Assembly: GCF_023634655.1 (NCBI RefSeq)
Contig: NZ_JAMKMS010000015.1
Location: forward strand, 62,001 to 126,000
Length of the DNA stretch: 64,000 nucleotides
Direction of reading: 5' to 3'
DNA from: Vibrio methylphosphonaticus
Lineage (GTDB): Bacteria; Pseudomonadota; Gammaproteobacteria; Enterobacterales; Vibrionaceae
Below are positions 8,792 through 17,684 of the stretch, in pieces; the stretch's first letter is position 1; each line of letters opens with the position of its first letter. The translations under genes and the position numbers were made by a program. Under the pieces are notes generated by a model that was given only the letters and a program-made list of their open reading frames with translations, searched no databases and was not told where the DNA came from.

Positions 8792-9310
8792 TCAATTCAA
8801 CTTGTTTCTATCGTTGTCATCTTTGCGTTCGAATTCGCCTTCAAAGGTATTGCTATCTTGTCCTTGGCCATCAAATGGACCACGCTGAAACGGGTCATGA
8901 GACTGAAAGCCACCCTGAGAACCTTGCCCTTGGTGGAAGCCACCTTGCATCGTGTTCACCACAACTTTGCTCATCAAATATTTGGCAATGGCTGCACGAG
9001 GAGCAGGCAGCAGCACCAGCATTCCCATCGCATCCGTCATGAAGCCAGGAGTCAGTAACAACACACCAGATACCGCAAGCATGACGCCTTCGACGATTTG
9101 CTGGGCTGGCATTTCACCTTTCTGAAGGCGCGTTTGTACTGACATCAACGTTTGTAACCCTTGGCTGCGAACTAACGTCGCCCCAACAAAAGCCGTGACT
9201 AAGACTAAGCCAATTGTCGGCCACAAGCCTAAAAAGCCACCCACTTGAATGAACAGGCCAATTTCAATAATTGGTACACAGATAAAGAGTAATAATAATA
9301 TCGGAAACAC
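8792..9310 (-). CDS. fxsA: FxsA family inner-membrane protein
   Basis: FxsA (YjeG) family protein of 172 residues. Several hydrophobic segments lie at about 3-22, 27-48 and 78-105, with the conserved PIIEIGLFIQVG and LLTPGFMTDAMG motifs. The C-terminal tail is hydrophilic, with Gly/Gln-rich stretches and then charged residues. In E. coli fxsA overexpression relieves exclusion of phage T7 by the F plasmid; the normal role is unknown. It is divergent from aspA across a 348-base intergenic region, and fxsA next to aspA is also the E. coli order. Confidence 0.88.
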   Translation of the reverse strand: MFPILLLLFICVPIIEIGLFIQVGGFLGLWPTIGLVLVTAFVGATLVRSQGLQTLMSVQTRLQKGEMPAQQIVEGVMLAVSGVLLLTPGFMTDAMGMLVLLPAPRAAIAKYLMSKVVVNTMQGGFHQGQGSQGGFQSHDPFQRGPFDGQGQDSNTFEGEFERKDDNDRNKLN

Positions 9311-9658
9311 AGTGTCCTCCTTGGTTTGCTGTCAGTTTACGCCCACATCGAAGCAAACCACAAATAATTCGCTCACATTGCTTAGTATTAACAAGGAAAT
9401 AGTTTTGCAAGATGTGTGCCTCAGTGAAAGCAAACCATTATTTGATGCGCATCTCATCCCACATCAATCGATAAGATTTCTGCAATAATTAGGTTAAAAA
9501 GGTGATCTAGTTACTATTTTTATGTGCCACTTTAAGTAATATGTTTCCTATAAATCAGGACGCAACAACTAGCCAATTATTCTGGCGAATGGATTCTTTA
9601 AAACAGATATGGCACAGACCCTGTATTCTAAGCAGAACAATTATCTAAGGATCCAAGT
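9311..9658. other. fxsA-aspA divergent intergenic region
   Basis: 348 bases without a supportable gene. It must hold the promoters of fxsA and aspA. The clearest signal is the CRP-like site at 9498-9519. The reading frame that crosses 9249-9488 has no family resemblance and overlaps fxsA antisense. Confidence 0.6.
9498..9519 (+). promoter_or_regulatory. Predicted CRP binding site upstream of aspA
   Basis: AAAGGTGATCTAGTTACTATTT matches the 22-base CRP consensus well in the left half (GTGATCTAG) and poorly in the right half. It lies about 140 bases before the aspA ATG. aspA of E. coli is CRP-activated, which makes the site plausible; it is a prediction only. Confidence 0.5.
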
Positions 9659-11110
9659 ATGGCTACTTCCACCCTCGCTCCAAACACAGCGGCTAAAGCC
9701 ACTCGCATCGAAGAAGATCTATTAGGTCAACGTCATGTCCCAGCGGATGCTTATTACGGCATCCATACTCTACGCGCCATTGAAAACTTCAATATCTCGA
9801 ATGCCACTATTTCTGACGTACCGGATTTTGTACGTGGCATGGTCATGACAAAAAAGGCAGCCACACTGGCTAACCGAGAACTAGGCGTATTACCTAAAGA
9901 CGTGGCGCAGTACATTATTCAAGCCTGTGACGTGATTTTAGAAACCGGTAAGTGCATGGATCAATTCCCGTCGGATGTTTTCCAAGGTGGGGCGGGCACA
10001 TCCGTTAACATGAACACCAATGAAGTCATTGCTAACGTGGCACTGGAATTAATGGGCAAGGAAAAAGGCCAATACGAATTCATTAACCCTAACGACCACG
10101 TAAACAAAAGTCAGTCAACCAACTGCGCCTACCCAACAGGCTTCCGTATTGCGGTCTTCAACAGCGTGAAAAAGCTCATGGACTCTATTGAATACCTGAA
10201 AGGGGCATTCGAAGCTAAGAGCCAAGAGTTCTCAGGTATCTTAAAAATGGGTCGCACTCAACTGCAAGATGCCGTACCAATGACGGTGGGCCAAGAGTTT
10301 CACGCATGGGCGGTGACGCTCAACGAAGAAATTAAGAATCTTGACTACACCTCTAAGCTTTTGCTCGAGGTCAACCTAGGCGCAACCGCAATTGGCACTG
10401 GTCTTAACGCCGCTCCTGGTTATCAAGAGTTGGCCGTTAAGCATCTATCCAGTGTTACCGGACTTGAGTGTGTACCTGCGGAAGATTTGATTGAAGCGAC
10501 GTCAGATTGTGGGGCCTATGTAATGACGCACAGCGCGCTTAAACGCTTGGCTGTTAAGCTATCTAAAATCTGTAATGATCTTCGCTTACTCTCTTCTGGT
10601 CCTCGCTCGGGCTTAAACGAGCTAAACCTACCAGAACTGCAAGCGGGTTCTTCTATTATGCCAGCAAAAGTAAACCCAGTAGTGCCAGAGGTTGTCAACC
10701 AAGTGTGTTTTAAAGTCCTTGGTAACGACAATACCATCTCGTTTGCGGCGGAAGGCGGGCAACTGCAACTCAACGTGATGGAACCCGTCATTGCCCAGAG
10801 CATGTTTGAATCCTTAGAGATCCTAAAAAATGCCTGTGTAAACCTACGAGATAAGTGTGTTGATGGCATCACGGTAAACAAAGAAGTCTGTGAAAGCTAT
10901 GTCTATAACTCGATTGGGATCGTGACTTACCTGAACCCATACATCGGTCACCACGAAGGCGATATCGTCGGCAAAATCTGCGCAGAAACGGGCAAAAGTG
11001 TTAAAGAGGTGGTACTTGAGCGTGGTCTTTTATCGGAAGAAGAGCTTGATGATATTTTCTCGGTAGACAACCTCATGAAACCTCAGTATAAAGCGAAGCG
11101 CTACGAGTAA
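9659..11110 (+). CDS. aspA: Aspartate ammonia-lyase (aspartase)
   Basis: Converts L-aspartate to fumarate and ammonia; a cytosolic homotetramer of the fumarase/aspartase superfamily. The 483-residue protein has [13 protein letters not shown] near 120-132 and the flexible catalytic loop [11 protein letters not shown] at about 330-340, whose first Ser is the base. Its length is close to E. coli AspA, with a few extra N-terminal residues ([14 protein letters not shown]). It is followed by a terminator and then dcuA, so aspartate uptake, deamination and dicarboxylate exchange are linked. Confidence 0.97.
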   Translation: MATSTLAPNTAAKATRIEEDLLGQRHVPADAYYGIHTLRAIENFNISNATISDVPDFVRGMVMTKKAATLANRELGVLPKDVAQYIIQACDVILETGKCMDQFPSDVFQGGAGTSVNMNTNEVIANVALELMGKEKGQYEFINPNDHVNKSQSTNCAYPTGFRIAVFNSVKKLMDSIEYLKGAFEAKSQEFSGILKMGRTQLQDAVPMTVGQEFHAWAVTLNEEIKNLDYTSKLLLEVNLGATAIGTGLNAAPGYQELAVKHLSSVTGLECVPAEDLIEATSDCGAYVMTHSALKRLAVKLSKICNDLRLLSSGPRSGLNELNLPELQAGSSIMPAKVNPVVPEVVNQVCFKVLGNDNTISFAAEGGQLQLNVMEPVIAQSMFESLEILKNACVNLRDKCVDGITVNKEVCESYVYNSIGIVTYLNPYIGHHEGDIVGKICAETGKSVKEVVLERGLLSEEELDDIFSVDNLMKPQYKAKRYE

Positions 11111-11119
11111 TATTCAATT

Positions 11120-11143
11120 AAGGCTCCCTATGGGGGCCTTTTT
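11120..11143 (+). terminator. Rho-independent terminator after aspA
   Basis: AAGGCTCCC pairs with GGGGGCCTT (one G-U pair) around a three-base TAT segment, followed by TTT. It lies nine bases after the aspA stop. Confidence 0.8.
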
Positions 11144-11197
11144 ACTGGTTATTACGAACACATCGCATTCAATACTACTGATTTAACGTAAAACAAC

Positions 11198-11241
11198 CGT
11201 TCGCTTTCTGTCTATGCTTGTTGGGATTGGTTAAGCGAACG
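11198..11241 (+). promoter_or_regulatory. Inverted repeat in the dcuA leader
   Basis: CGTTCGCTT (11198-11206) is the exact reverse complement of AAGCGAACG (11233-11241), separated by 26 bases. The right arm ends shortly before the dcuA ribosome-binding site. It may be an operator or a leader stem; no T-run follows, so it is not a terminator. Confidence 0.45.
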
Positions 11242-11259
11242 ATAACTCGAGGAATTACT

Positions 11260-12570
11260 ATGGTTGCTATAGAACTCGCCGTCGTACTACTGTTCATTTA
11301 TTTGGGCGCACGTATCGGCGGTATTGGTATTGGTTTGGCTGGGGGCGCTGGTGTCATCGCTCTTTCTCTCATTTTAGGTGTCCCTACAAGCCAATCTTAC
11401 ATCCCCGTTGATGTTATCTTGATTATCATGTCGGTGATTACCGCAATCGCGGCTATGCAAGTTGCCGGCGGTATGGACTGGTTAGTACAAATTGCAGAAA
11501 ACTTCTTACGAAAGCACCCTGAACGGATTACCTTTTACGCGCCTATTGTCACGTTCTTGATGACACTTCTTGCGGGTACCGGTCACACCGCTTTCTCCAC
11601 TTTACCGGTTATCGCTGAAGTGGCAAAAGGCCAGGGTGTTCGCCCTTCTCGCCCCCTATCTATTGCCGTTGTTGCATCACAAATCGCCATTACCGCATCC
11701 CCTATTTCTGCCGCTGTCGTGGCGTTTGCCGCTATGCTGGCACCAATGGGCGTTGATTACCTAACGCTACTTGCTGTTTGTATTCCGACCACCTTTATCG
11801 CCTGTATGGTCGGGGCATTTGTTGCCAACTTTATGGGCAGCGAACTGAAAGATGATCCGGTTTACCAAGAGCGTCTTGCGCAGGGTCTGATTAAGCTCAA
11901 CACCACTCAAAAGCGCGACATTCTGCCCACAGCAAAAACGGCGACTTATATTTTCCTAGCCGCAATCCTATTTGTTGTTTGTTATGCCGCCGCTATCTCG
12001 GGATCAGTAGGCCTAATTGAAAACCCAGCATTGGGGCGAAATGAAGCCATTATGACCATCATGTTAGCTGCCGCTGGCGCTATCACGTTGTTTACTAACA
12101 TCGATGCTTCGAAAATTCCGGCTGCGGCGACCTTCCGATCGGGTATGACTGCATGTGTTTGTGTACTGGGTGTCGCATGGTTAGGCTCAACATTCGTCAA
12201 TGCTCATGTTGATGAAATTAAAGACTTTGCAGGCGCCTTATTGCAAGACTACCCATGGATGCTCGCGCTCGTCTTGTTCTTTGCTTCTATGCTGCTTTAC
12301 TCTCAAGGTGCAACTACCGTTGCACTGATGCCAGCGGCACTCGCGATTGGGGTTGCGCCACTGACTGCCGTAGCATCCTTTGCTGCAGTGAGTGCACTGT
12401 TTGTTTTGCCAACCTACCCTACGCTATTGGCTGCCGTAGAAATGGATGACACGGGCTCAACACGTATTGGTCAATACGTATTTAACCACCCATTTTTCAT
12501 TCCAGGTGTCGCAACGATTAGCACAGCGGTCACACTTGGCTTTGCTTTTGGTGGTCTACTCATCGGCTAA
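11260..12570 (+). CDS. dcuA: Anaerobic C4-dicarboxylate transporter DcuA
   Basis: Inner-membrane carrier for aspartate, fumarate, malate and succinate, acting as an exchanger in anaerobic fumarate respiration and in aspartate uptake. The 436-residue protein is hydrophobic throughout with about ten or more membrane segments. It has the Dcu blocks AGTGHTAFSTLPVIAEVAKG and RPSRPLSIAVVASQIAITAS. I chose the ATG at 11260 (preceded by GAGGA) over the upstream TTG, because Dcu proteins start at the hydrophobic MVAIELAVVLLF. In E. coli cutA sits between dcuA and dsbD; here dsbD follows directly. Confidence 0.95.
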   Translation: MVAIELAVVLLFIYLGARIGGIGIGLAGGAGVIALSLILGVPTSQSYIPVDVILIIMSVITAIAAMQVAGGMDWLVQIAENFLRKHPERITFYAPIVTFLMTLLAGTGHTAFSTLPVIAEVAKGQGVRPSRPLSIAVVASQIAITASPISAAVVAFAAMLAPMGVDYLTLLAVCIPTTFIACMVGAFVANFMGSELKDDPVYQERLAQGLIKLNTTQKRDILPTAKTATYIFLAAILFVVCYAAAISGSVGLIENPALGRNEAIMTIMLAAAGAITLFTNIDASKIPAAATFRSGMTACVCVLGVAWLGSTFVNAHVDEIKDFAGALLQDYPWMLALVLFFASMLLYSQGATTVALMPAALAIGVAPLTAVASFAAVSALFVLPTYPTLLAAVEMDDTGSTRIGQYVFNHPFFIPGVATISTAVTLGFAFGGLLIG

Positions 12571-12594
12571 GCACAACCTAACTTGCCTCCATTT

Positions 12595-12627
12595 AAAAGA
12601 GTGACGTGTTGCGTCGCTCTTTTTTTA
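12595..12627 (+). terminator. Rho-independent terminator after dcuA
   Basis: AGAGTGACG pairs with CGTCGCTCT (one G-U pair) around a short loop, followed by TTTTTTT. Confidence 0.85.
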
Positions 12628-12725
12628 TCCATCCTTGAAACAAAACTTCCTATCTGCCTGTCTTAGGTTAAGATAACTTTCGGTAATTTTCGATAATTCA
12701 GACGTGAACTCACAAGTAACTCCTT

Positions 12726-14516
12726 ATGATAAAAATATTCGCTAAGCTCGTATTGCTCTCTCTTCTGGCTGTGTCATGGCCAAGCTTTGCACAGTTCGGA
12801 CAAGGCTCTGATTTAGCTTTCACCCCTAAATCTAACAATACCTTTGTCCCGGTCGATGAGGCATTCCCACTTAATTATTATCAGCAAGGGTCGCGCGTTT
12901 TTATCGACTGGCAAGTCAAAGACGACTATTACCTATACCAAGATAGAATCCTTATCAGTGGCGATAACATCGCTATTGGTTCCATCGAGATGGAAGATGG
13001 CACGCCGTACCACGATGAGTTCTTTGGCGACGTTAACATCTACACTGAACCGTTATTTATTCAGGTGCCGCTGGAATCATATCAACCCGATGGCAAGCTG
13101 ATTGTTCAGTACCAAGGCTGTGCCAAAGCTGGCTTCTGCTATCCGCCTGAAACTCGCATCATTGATATTGCCCCGTTTGCTTTTGATGATGCCAAAACGG
13201 CAGAAAATTCAGTTCAAGCAACCAATGAAACACCCGTTGAATCCGCAATGCCTGCGCCTGCATTAGAGCATGATCTGACAAGTAAACTCTCACAGGTTTG
13301 GTGGACGCCGGCACTGTTTTTATTACTCGGTGTTGGTCTCGCTTTTACCCCTTGTGTGCTACCCATGTACCCGATACTGACCAGTATTGTATTAGGGGGA
13401 GGGAAACGGACTCAAAAACAAGCGCTCGGGCTTTCTTTTGTCTACGTTCAAGGCATGGCACTCACCTACACGTTACTTGGCTTGGTCGTCGCTTCAGCTG
13501 GCATGCAATTTCAAGCGGCAATGCAACACCCTTACGTCCTGATTGGTCTTAGCGTGCTCTTTGTCACGCTCGCACTTTCGATGTTCGGCCTGTATACCAT
13601 ACAGTTACCATCTAAAGTACAAACGTGGTTAAACGGTCTCAGCAATCAACAGCAAGGGGGCAACTTACTCGGTGTGTTCTTAATGGGCGCCATCTCTGGC
13701 CTCGTCTGCTCACCTTGCACCACCGCCCCTCTTTCTGGCGCTTTGCTTTACGTCGCACAAAGCGGTGATCTTCTCGTGGGTGGTATTGCCTTATATGCGC
13801 TGGCACTCGGGATGGGTATCCCGCTTATTGCCGCCGCCGTCTTTGGCAATAAGCTACTGCCAAAAGCGGGGGGATGGATGGATCGCGTAAAAGTGTTGTT
13901 TGGTTTTGTATTACTCGCAGCTCCCATTTTCTTACTTGAACGCATACTACCAGAGCTTTGGTCGACCGTGCTTTGGTCAGGTTTAGGTGTGGTCGCTTTT
14001 GGTTGGCTATACCATCAAAAAAACAGCCTGACTTTTGGCGGTTGGAAGCAAAGCTTTGTCGGCATTGTCGCAATCCTTGGCCTATTCGCCTCTGCTCAAC
14101 CCGCCTTGCAATATTGGTTTGGTGATGCGGTCCAGAATGAAGCACAAGTTACCTTTACACGCGTCAATAATGTCAACGAGCTCAATCAAGCACTCGAACA
14201 AGCACAACTAGCAGGCAAGCCTGTAATACTTGATTTCTATGCCGACTGGTGTGTCGCATGTAAAGAATTTGAAAAGTACACCTTCCACGATCCTTCCGTA
14301 GAATCCGTATTAGATGACTTTGTATTACTGCAAGCCGATGTCACCAAAAACCAACCTCAAGATATTGAGCTACTCAAGGCTATGAACGTTTTAGGGTTGC
14401 CGACGATTGAATTTTGGGACGCTCAAGGTCAAGCGCTCCCTAATGCAAGGTTAACGGGGTTTGTCCCTGCTGACGATTTCTTGCAACACTTGAGAAAAAA
14501 CCAATTAACTCGGTAA
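12726..14516 (+). CDS. dsbD: Thiol:disulfide interchange protein DsbD
   Basis: Moves electrons from cytoplasmic thioredoxin across the inner membrane to DsbC, DsbG and CcmG. The 596-residue protein has a signal peptide (1-22, cut after SFA). The N-terminal immunoglobulin-like domain carries Cys132 and Cys138. Eight membrane helices hold Cys210 (TPCVLP) and Cys331 (SPCTTAP). The C-terminal periplasmic thioredoxin domain has Cys509-Val-Ala-Cys512. All six redox cysteines are present and length is normal. The response regulator gene crbR begins 100 bases later; a weak hairpin lies between. Confidence 0.96.
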   Translation: MIKIFAKLVLLSLLAVSWPSFAQFGQGSDLAFTPKSNNTFVPVDEAFPLNYYQQGSRVFIDWQVKDDYYLYQDRILISGDNIAIGSIEMEDGTPYHDEFFGDVNIYTEPLFIQVPLESYQPDGKLIVQYQGCAKAGFCYPPETRIIDIAPFAFDDAKTAENSVQATNETPVESAMPAPALEHDLTSKLSQVWWTPALFLLLGVGLAFTPCVLPMYPILTSIVLGGGKRTQKQALGLSFVYVQGMALTYTLLGLVVASAGMQFQAAMQHPYVLIGLSVLFVTLALSMFGLYTIQLPSKVQTWLNGLSNQQQGGNLLGVFLMGAISGLVCSPCTTAPLSGALLYVAQSGDLLVGGIALYALALGMGIPLIAAAVFGNKLLPKAGGWMDRVKVLFGFVLLAAPIFLLERILPELWSTVLWSGLGVVAFGWLYHQKNSLTFGGWKQSFVGIVAILGLFASAQPALQYWFGDAVQNEAQVTFTRVNNVNELNQALEQAQLAGKPVILDFYADWCVACKEFEKYTFHDPSVESVLDDFVLLQADVTKNQPQDIELLKAMNVLGLPTIEFWDAQGQALPNARLTGFVPADDFLQHLRKNQLTR

Positions 14517-14542
14517 AAAACTCGATTCTCATCAGAGTTTTG
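14517..14542 (+). terminator. Possible weak terminator after dsbD
   Basis: AAAACTC and GAGTTTT form a 7-bp stem with an 11-base loop just after the dsbD stop. The T-run belongs to the stem itself, so efficiency is doubtful and crbR may be partly read from dsbD. Confidence 0.45.
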
Positions 14543-14615
14543 CATTGAGCCAATTGTTTGCTGGCGCAAGAGAATCAATAATAGCGTTAACATTTTATTA
14601 AAAAGTTGAGATGAC

Positions 14616-15245
14616 ATGGAACCGACGTACACCATCATTATCGCTGACGATCATCCGCTGTTTAGAAATGCACTTTTCCAATCAGTGCATATGGCGATAA
14701 GTGGTGCCAACCTGCTAGAAGCGGATTCATTGTCTTCTCTACTTGGCTTACTTGAAAAAAGCGAAGAGCCGGATCTCATTTTACTCGACTTAAAAATGCC
14801 TGGCGCAAATGGCATGTCAGGGCTAATTCAGCTTAGAGCCGACCACCCGGACATCCCCATCGTGGTCATTTCAGCAAGCGAAGAAGCCAGTATTGTCTCG
14901 CAAGTAAAAATGCATGGGGCTTTTGGATTCATCCCTAAATCAAGCGATATGAAAGTCCTCATCGGGGCTCTTAATCAAGTACTTGAAGGTGAAACCTATT
15001 TCCCTATCGAGTTAATGTCTGATGACGCTACTTATAGTGACCTCGCAGAGAAAATTGCCACCCTAACACCGCAACAATACAAGGTGTTGGGCATGCTGTC
15101 AGACGGTTTGCTGAATAAGCAAATTGCCTATGATTTAAATGTTTCGGAGGCCACGATAAAAGCGCACATGACGGCAATTTTTAGAAAACTTGGCGTAAAA
15201 AATCGAACCCAAGCGGTCATTTTACTCAATGAGGCAAGTGAATAA
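14616..15245 (+). CDS. crbR: LuxR/NarL-family response regulator, CrbR of the acetate switch
   Basis: Response regulator of 209 residues. The receiver domain (1-122) has the acidic pair Asp11/Asp12, phospho-acceptor Asp58 in LLDLKMPG and Lys108. The LuxR-type helix-turn-helix lies at about 149-205 (KQIAYDLNVSEATIKAHM). In V. cholerae the gene beside dsbD and nhaP2 is CrbR, which with the sensor CrbS switches on acs and acetate uptake. The call rests on this neighbourhood and on crbS lying 5 kb away. The inverted repeats before three nearby genes are candidate targets. Confidence 0.87.
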   Translation: MEPTYTIIIADDHPLFRNALFQSVHMAISGANLLEADSLSSLLGLLEKSEEPDLILLDLKMPGANGMSGLIQLRADHPDIPIVVISASEEASIVSQVKMHGAFGFIPKSSDMKVLIGALNQVLEGETYFPIELMSDDATYSDLAEKIATLTPQQYKVLGMLSDGLLNKQIAYDLNVSEATIKAHMTAIFRKLGVKNRTQAVILLNEASE

Positions 15246-15281
15246 AAAAATCCCCAAGCAACCCTTATGATTGCTTGGGGA
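15243..15281 (-). terminator. Terminator of nhaP2 (minus strand)
   Basis: TCCCCAAGCAA pairs perfectly with TTGCTTGGGGA around a nine-base loop. On the minus strand a run of seven T follows, so it mainly serves nhaP2. It overlaps the crbR stop and may also block read-through from that side. Confidence 0.85.
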
Positions 15282-15343
15282 ATCTTCATTCTCTATCCGT
15301 CGTTGTGTGATTAAGGCGCGATCATGGCAGTCATGCAATATCG

Positions 15344-17074
15344 CTACTCATCCGGTGCCTCTGGCAAACAAAGTCCTAGTTTCGTCACTTCATTCTCATC
15401 TATCGCAGCAACAACCCATTGCAACCCGTGCCACTCAAAGTTATCCCCTAATACTGGCTGAGCGCCTAACTCTTTTTCGACTAAACTTTTTAACGTCATA
15501 TCTGCATCGATCCCTTCGAACTCGAGACCATAAAATGTAGAGACATCTGATAGTTTCGCTGTAGCATCAAGGAAGAAATCACCAAAGAATCGCGCTAAGC
15601 TTTCATCTTCTGGCGCCTCACTAAATAATAAACTCAACGCATCTAGGTTTTGGTCTTGTGCCAATACACACAAGGTATCGCTTGCTCGCAATTCTGTGCT
15701 CCCCGACGGGTGCAACAACTGATTATCTCGAAACAAAGCGGCAATTCGGGTCCCTTCTGGCATTTTTAATTTACGTAAAGGCTCACCCACACACCATTTT
15801 TCTGGCTTCAACTTGTAAATGAACATCTCCCACTCACTGGCTGGAAAAATCTCCACGCCAGAACGAGAAATAGGCTCTGGTTTAGGGGGTAGTTCGACTT
15901 TAGCTAACGCCGCCGCTTTCATTAACGTGCCCCCTTGCACCACCAAGGACACCAGTACAACGAAGAAAGCAATATTGAAATACAGCTGAGCGTTAGGTAG
16001 ACCAGCCATCATCGGATACACCGCTAAGATGATAGGCACGGCGCCACGTAAACCAATCCAAGAAATAAACCACTTCTCACGAGCGCCGAAACTCTTAAAC
16101 AGAGATAGCCCCAACCAAACGGAAATCGGTCGTGCAAAGAAAATCATACCAAAGGCTAAGGCAAAACCTGGCACCATAATGTCGACGAGACTCGACGGTG
16201 TCACCAACAAGCCCAACACGACAAACATCACGATTTGGCTTAGCCAAGTCATGCCATCCAGTACGCTTAATATAGAGTGGCGTGAACGTGTTGGCTTATT
16301 GCCTAGCAATAACCCAACAAGATAAATGGATAAAATACCACTGCCACCCAGATGGTTAGCTAACGCTAATAACGCCACACCGCCACTAATCACCAGTATT
16401 GAATAAAGCCCTTCATGTAACTGGGTGCGGTTGACAAGCTTCCACAACAACCAACCACCCGCTAAACCCACTATGATCCCGATACCAAATTGCATCAGGA
16501 AACTTTTAATAAGAAAAGTCGCGCCTAGATCCATCCCCGAACTGCCAAGTACGGCAATCAACGTCACCGTTAAAAATACCGCCATGGGATCGTTGGTTCC
16601 GGATTCAATTTCTAATGTTGCCCCAACTCGCTCATTGAGTTGGCGCCCTTTTAATAAAGAAAACACGGCGGCTGCGTCGGTAGAGCCCACAATGGCCCCC
16701 ACCAAAATGCCTTGCAGCAACTCTAAGTCAAACAACCACATGGCCATTAAACCCGTTAATGTTGTGGTACAGGCGACGCCAAGTGTTGCCATGGTAATTG
16801 AAGGCCAAAAAGCGACTCGAAAACTGGCAACACGAGTGCGCATGCCACCATCAAGCAAAATTACCGCTAACGCTAGGTTACTGACTAAGTAGGTAATGGA
16901 ATAATCATCAAAGTAGATGCCCCCAGGGCCATCCTCGCCGGCCAACATACCGACACCTAAAAACATGACTAGGATCGGCACACCCAGTTTTGCGGATACC
17001 TGGCTAAACAGCACACTTAATGCGACAAGCACTGCGCCAGTCAAGAACAGGCTGTTAATTGAATCTGCGTCCAC
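15344..17074 (-). CDS. nhaP2: Potassium/proton antiporter NhaP2 (CvrA)
   Basis: CPA1-family cation/proton antiporter of 576 residues in the inner membrane. Residues 1 to about 390 form the hydrophobic antiporter core with [13 protein letters not shown] and the [11 protein letters not shown] motif containing the ND pair. A TrkA-C/RCK-like domain follows (about 400-485), then a C-terminal CorC/HlyC-type domain, the typical NhaP2 layout. The V. cholerae homologue exchanges K+ or Na+ for H+ and protects at low pH. It is convergent with crbR and divergent from the DUF4212/symporter operon. Acetate stress acidifies the cytoplasm, so the placement may be functional, but that is inference. Confidence 0.92.
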   Translation of the reverse strand: MDADSINSLFLTGAVLVALSVLFSQVSAKLGVPILVMFLGVGMLAGEDGPGGIYFDDYSITYLVSNLALAVILLDGGMRTRVASFRVAFWPSITMATLGVACTTTLTGLMAMWLFDLELLQGILVGAIVGSTDAAAVFSLLKGRQLNERVGATLEIESGTNDPMAVFLTVTLIAVLGSSGMDLGATFLIKSFLMQFGIGIIVGLAGGWLLWKLVNRTQLHEGLYSILVISGGVALLALANHLGGSGILSIYLVGLLLGNKPTRSRHSILSVLDGMTWLSQIVMFVVLGLLVTPSSLVDIMVPGFALAFGMIFFARPISVWLGLSLFKSFGAREKWFISWIGLRGAVPIILAVYPMMAGLPNAQLYFNIAFFVVLVSLVVQGGTLMKAAALAKVELPPKPEPISRSGVEIFPASEWEMFIYKLKPEKWCVGEPLRKLKMPEGTRIAALFRDNQLLHPSGSTELRASDTLCVLAQDQNLDALSLLFSEAPEDESLARFFGDFFLDATAKLSDVSTFYGLEFEGIDADMTLKSLVEKELGAQPVLGDNFEWHGLQWVVAAIDENEVTKLGLCLPEAPDE

Positions 17075-17407
17075 TTATTACTCTCCGTGATTTCTGTAAC
17101 TTATTGCCAACATGGCAATTAAAACACACTTGTGGGCTCTCAACTCAGATAATTTGCTAAGCACATGTATATTAATGTGTACTTAATTTCACTTTCACGA
17201 CGGGTTGATGCTGTTAAATATTAGACCTTAGGCTAATTTAACAGCAATTTAACATCACACTTTTTGCAAACATAAACACCAACTAGCTGTTATTAATGCA
17301 TTTAACCTTAGCGCTAACTCGACTAAAGTTGCACAGAGTTCTTGCAATGACCCTGCTACCTTATTAAGCGTAACATAACGTTAACAACAATTGATAAGGA
17401 GATAGCC
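17075..17407. other. nhaP2-symporter divergent intergenic region
   Basis: 333 bases without a gene. AT-rich and likely to hold the promoters of nhaP2 and the DUF4212/symporter operon. The only specific element I can point to is the inverted repeat at 17320-17331. Confidence 0.6.
17320..17331 (+). promoter_or_regulatory. Candidate CrbR site, copy 1 (symporter operon)
   Basis: CGACTAAAGTTG, an imperfect CGACT-AA-AGTCG inverted repeat, 77 bases before the ATG of the DUF4212 gene. Related sequences occur before the CBS/DUF294 gene and acs. Assignment to CrbR is inference. Confidence 0.45.
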
Positions 17408-17674
17408 ATGGCGTTCGAATCATCGGAACATGCGCAAGCCTACTGGAAGGAAAACTTGGGAATCATGGGGACACTGCTCGCCATCTGGTTCGTTGTGTCT
17501 TATGGTGCCGGCATTCTATTTGTGGATGCCCTTAACACCATTCAATTTGGCGGTTTTAAGCTAGGGTTTTGGTTTGCTCAACAAGGTTCGATATACACCT
17601 TCGTGGCGCTGATATTTATTTACGTTGCTCGCATGAATGCGCTCGACAAAAAATACAACGTACAGGAAGATTAG
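17408..17674 (+). CDS. DUF4212 small subunit of a sodium/solute symporter
   Basis: Protein of 88 residues with two transmembrane helices (about 19-39 and 51-74) and the conserved opening in which AYWKENL precedes the first helix. DUF4212 proteins are encoded directly before ActP-like sodium:solute symporters and are thought to be an accessory subunit or assembly partner. The symporter gene starts only ten bases downstream. AAGGAGATA precedes the ATG. The pair corresponds to the two genes next to nhaP2 in V. cholerae. No enzymatic function is expected. Confidence 0.9.
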   Translation: MAFESSEHAQAYWKENLGIMGTLLAIWFVVSYGAGILFVDALNTIQFGGFKLGFWFAQQGSIYTFVALIFIYVARMNALDKKYNVQED

Positions 17675-17684
17675 AGGCTAGAAC

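Noticed and set aside
15478-15487. Near-match CGACTAAACT to the acetate-block motif
   Set aside because: It lies within nhaP2 coding sequence, far from any start, and lacks the second arm of the inverted repeat.
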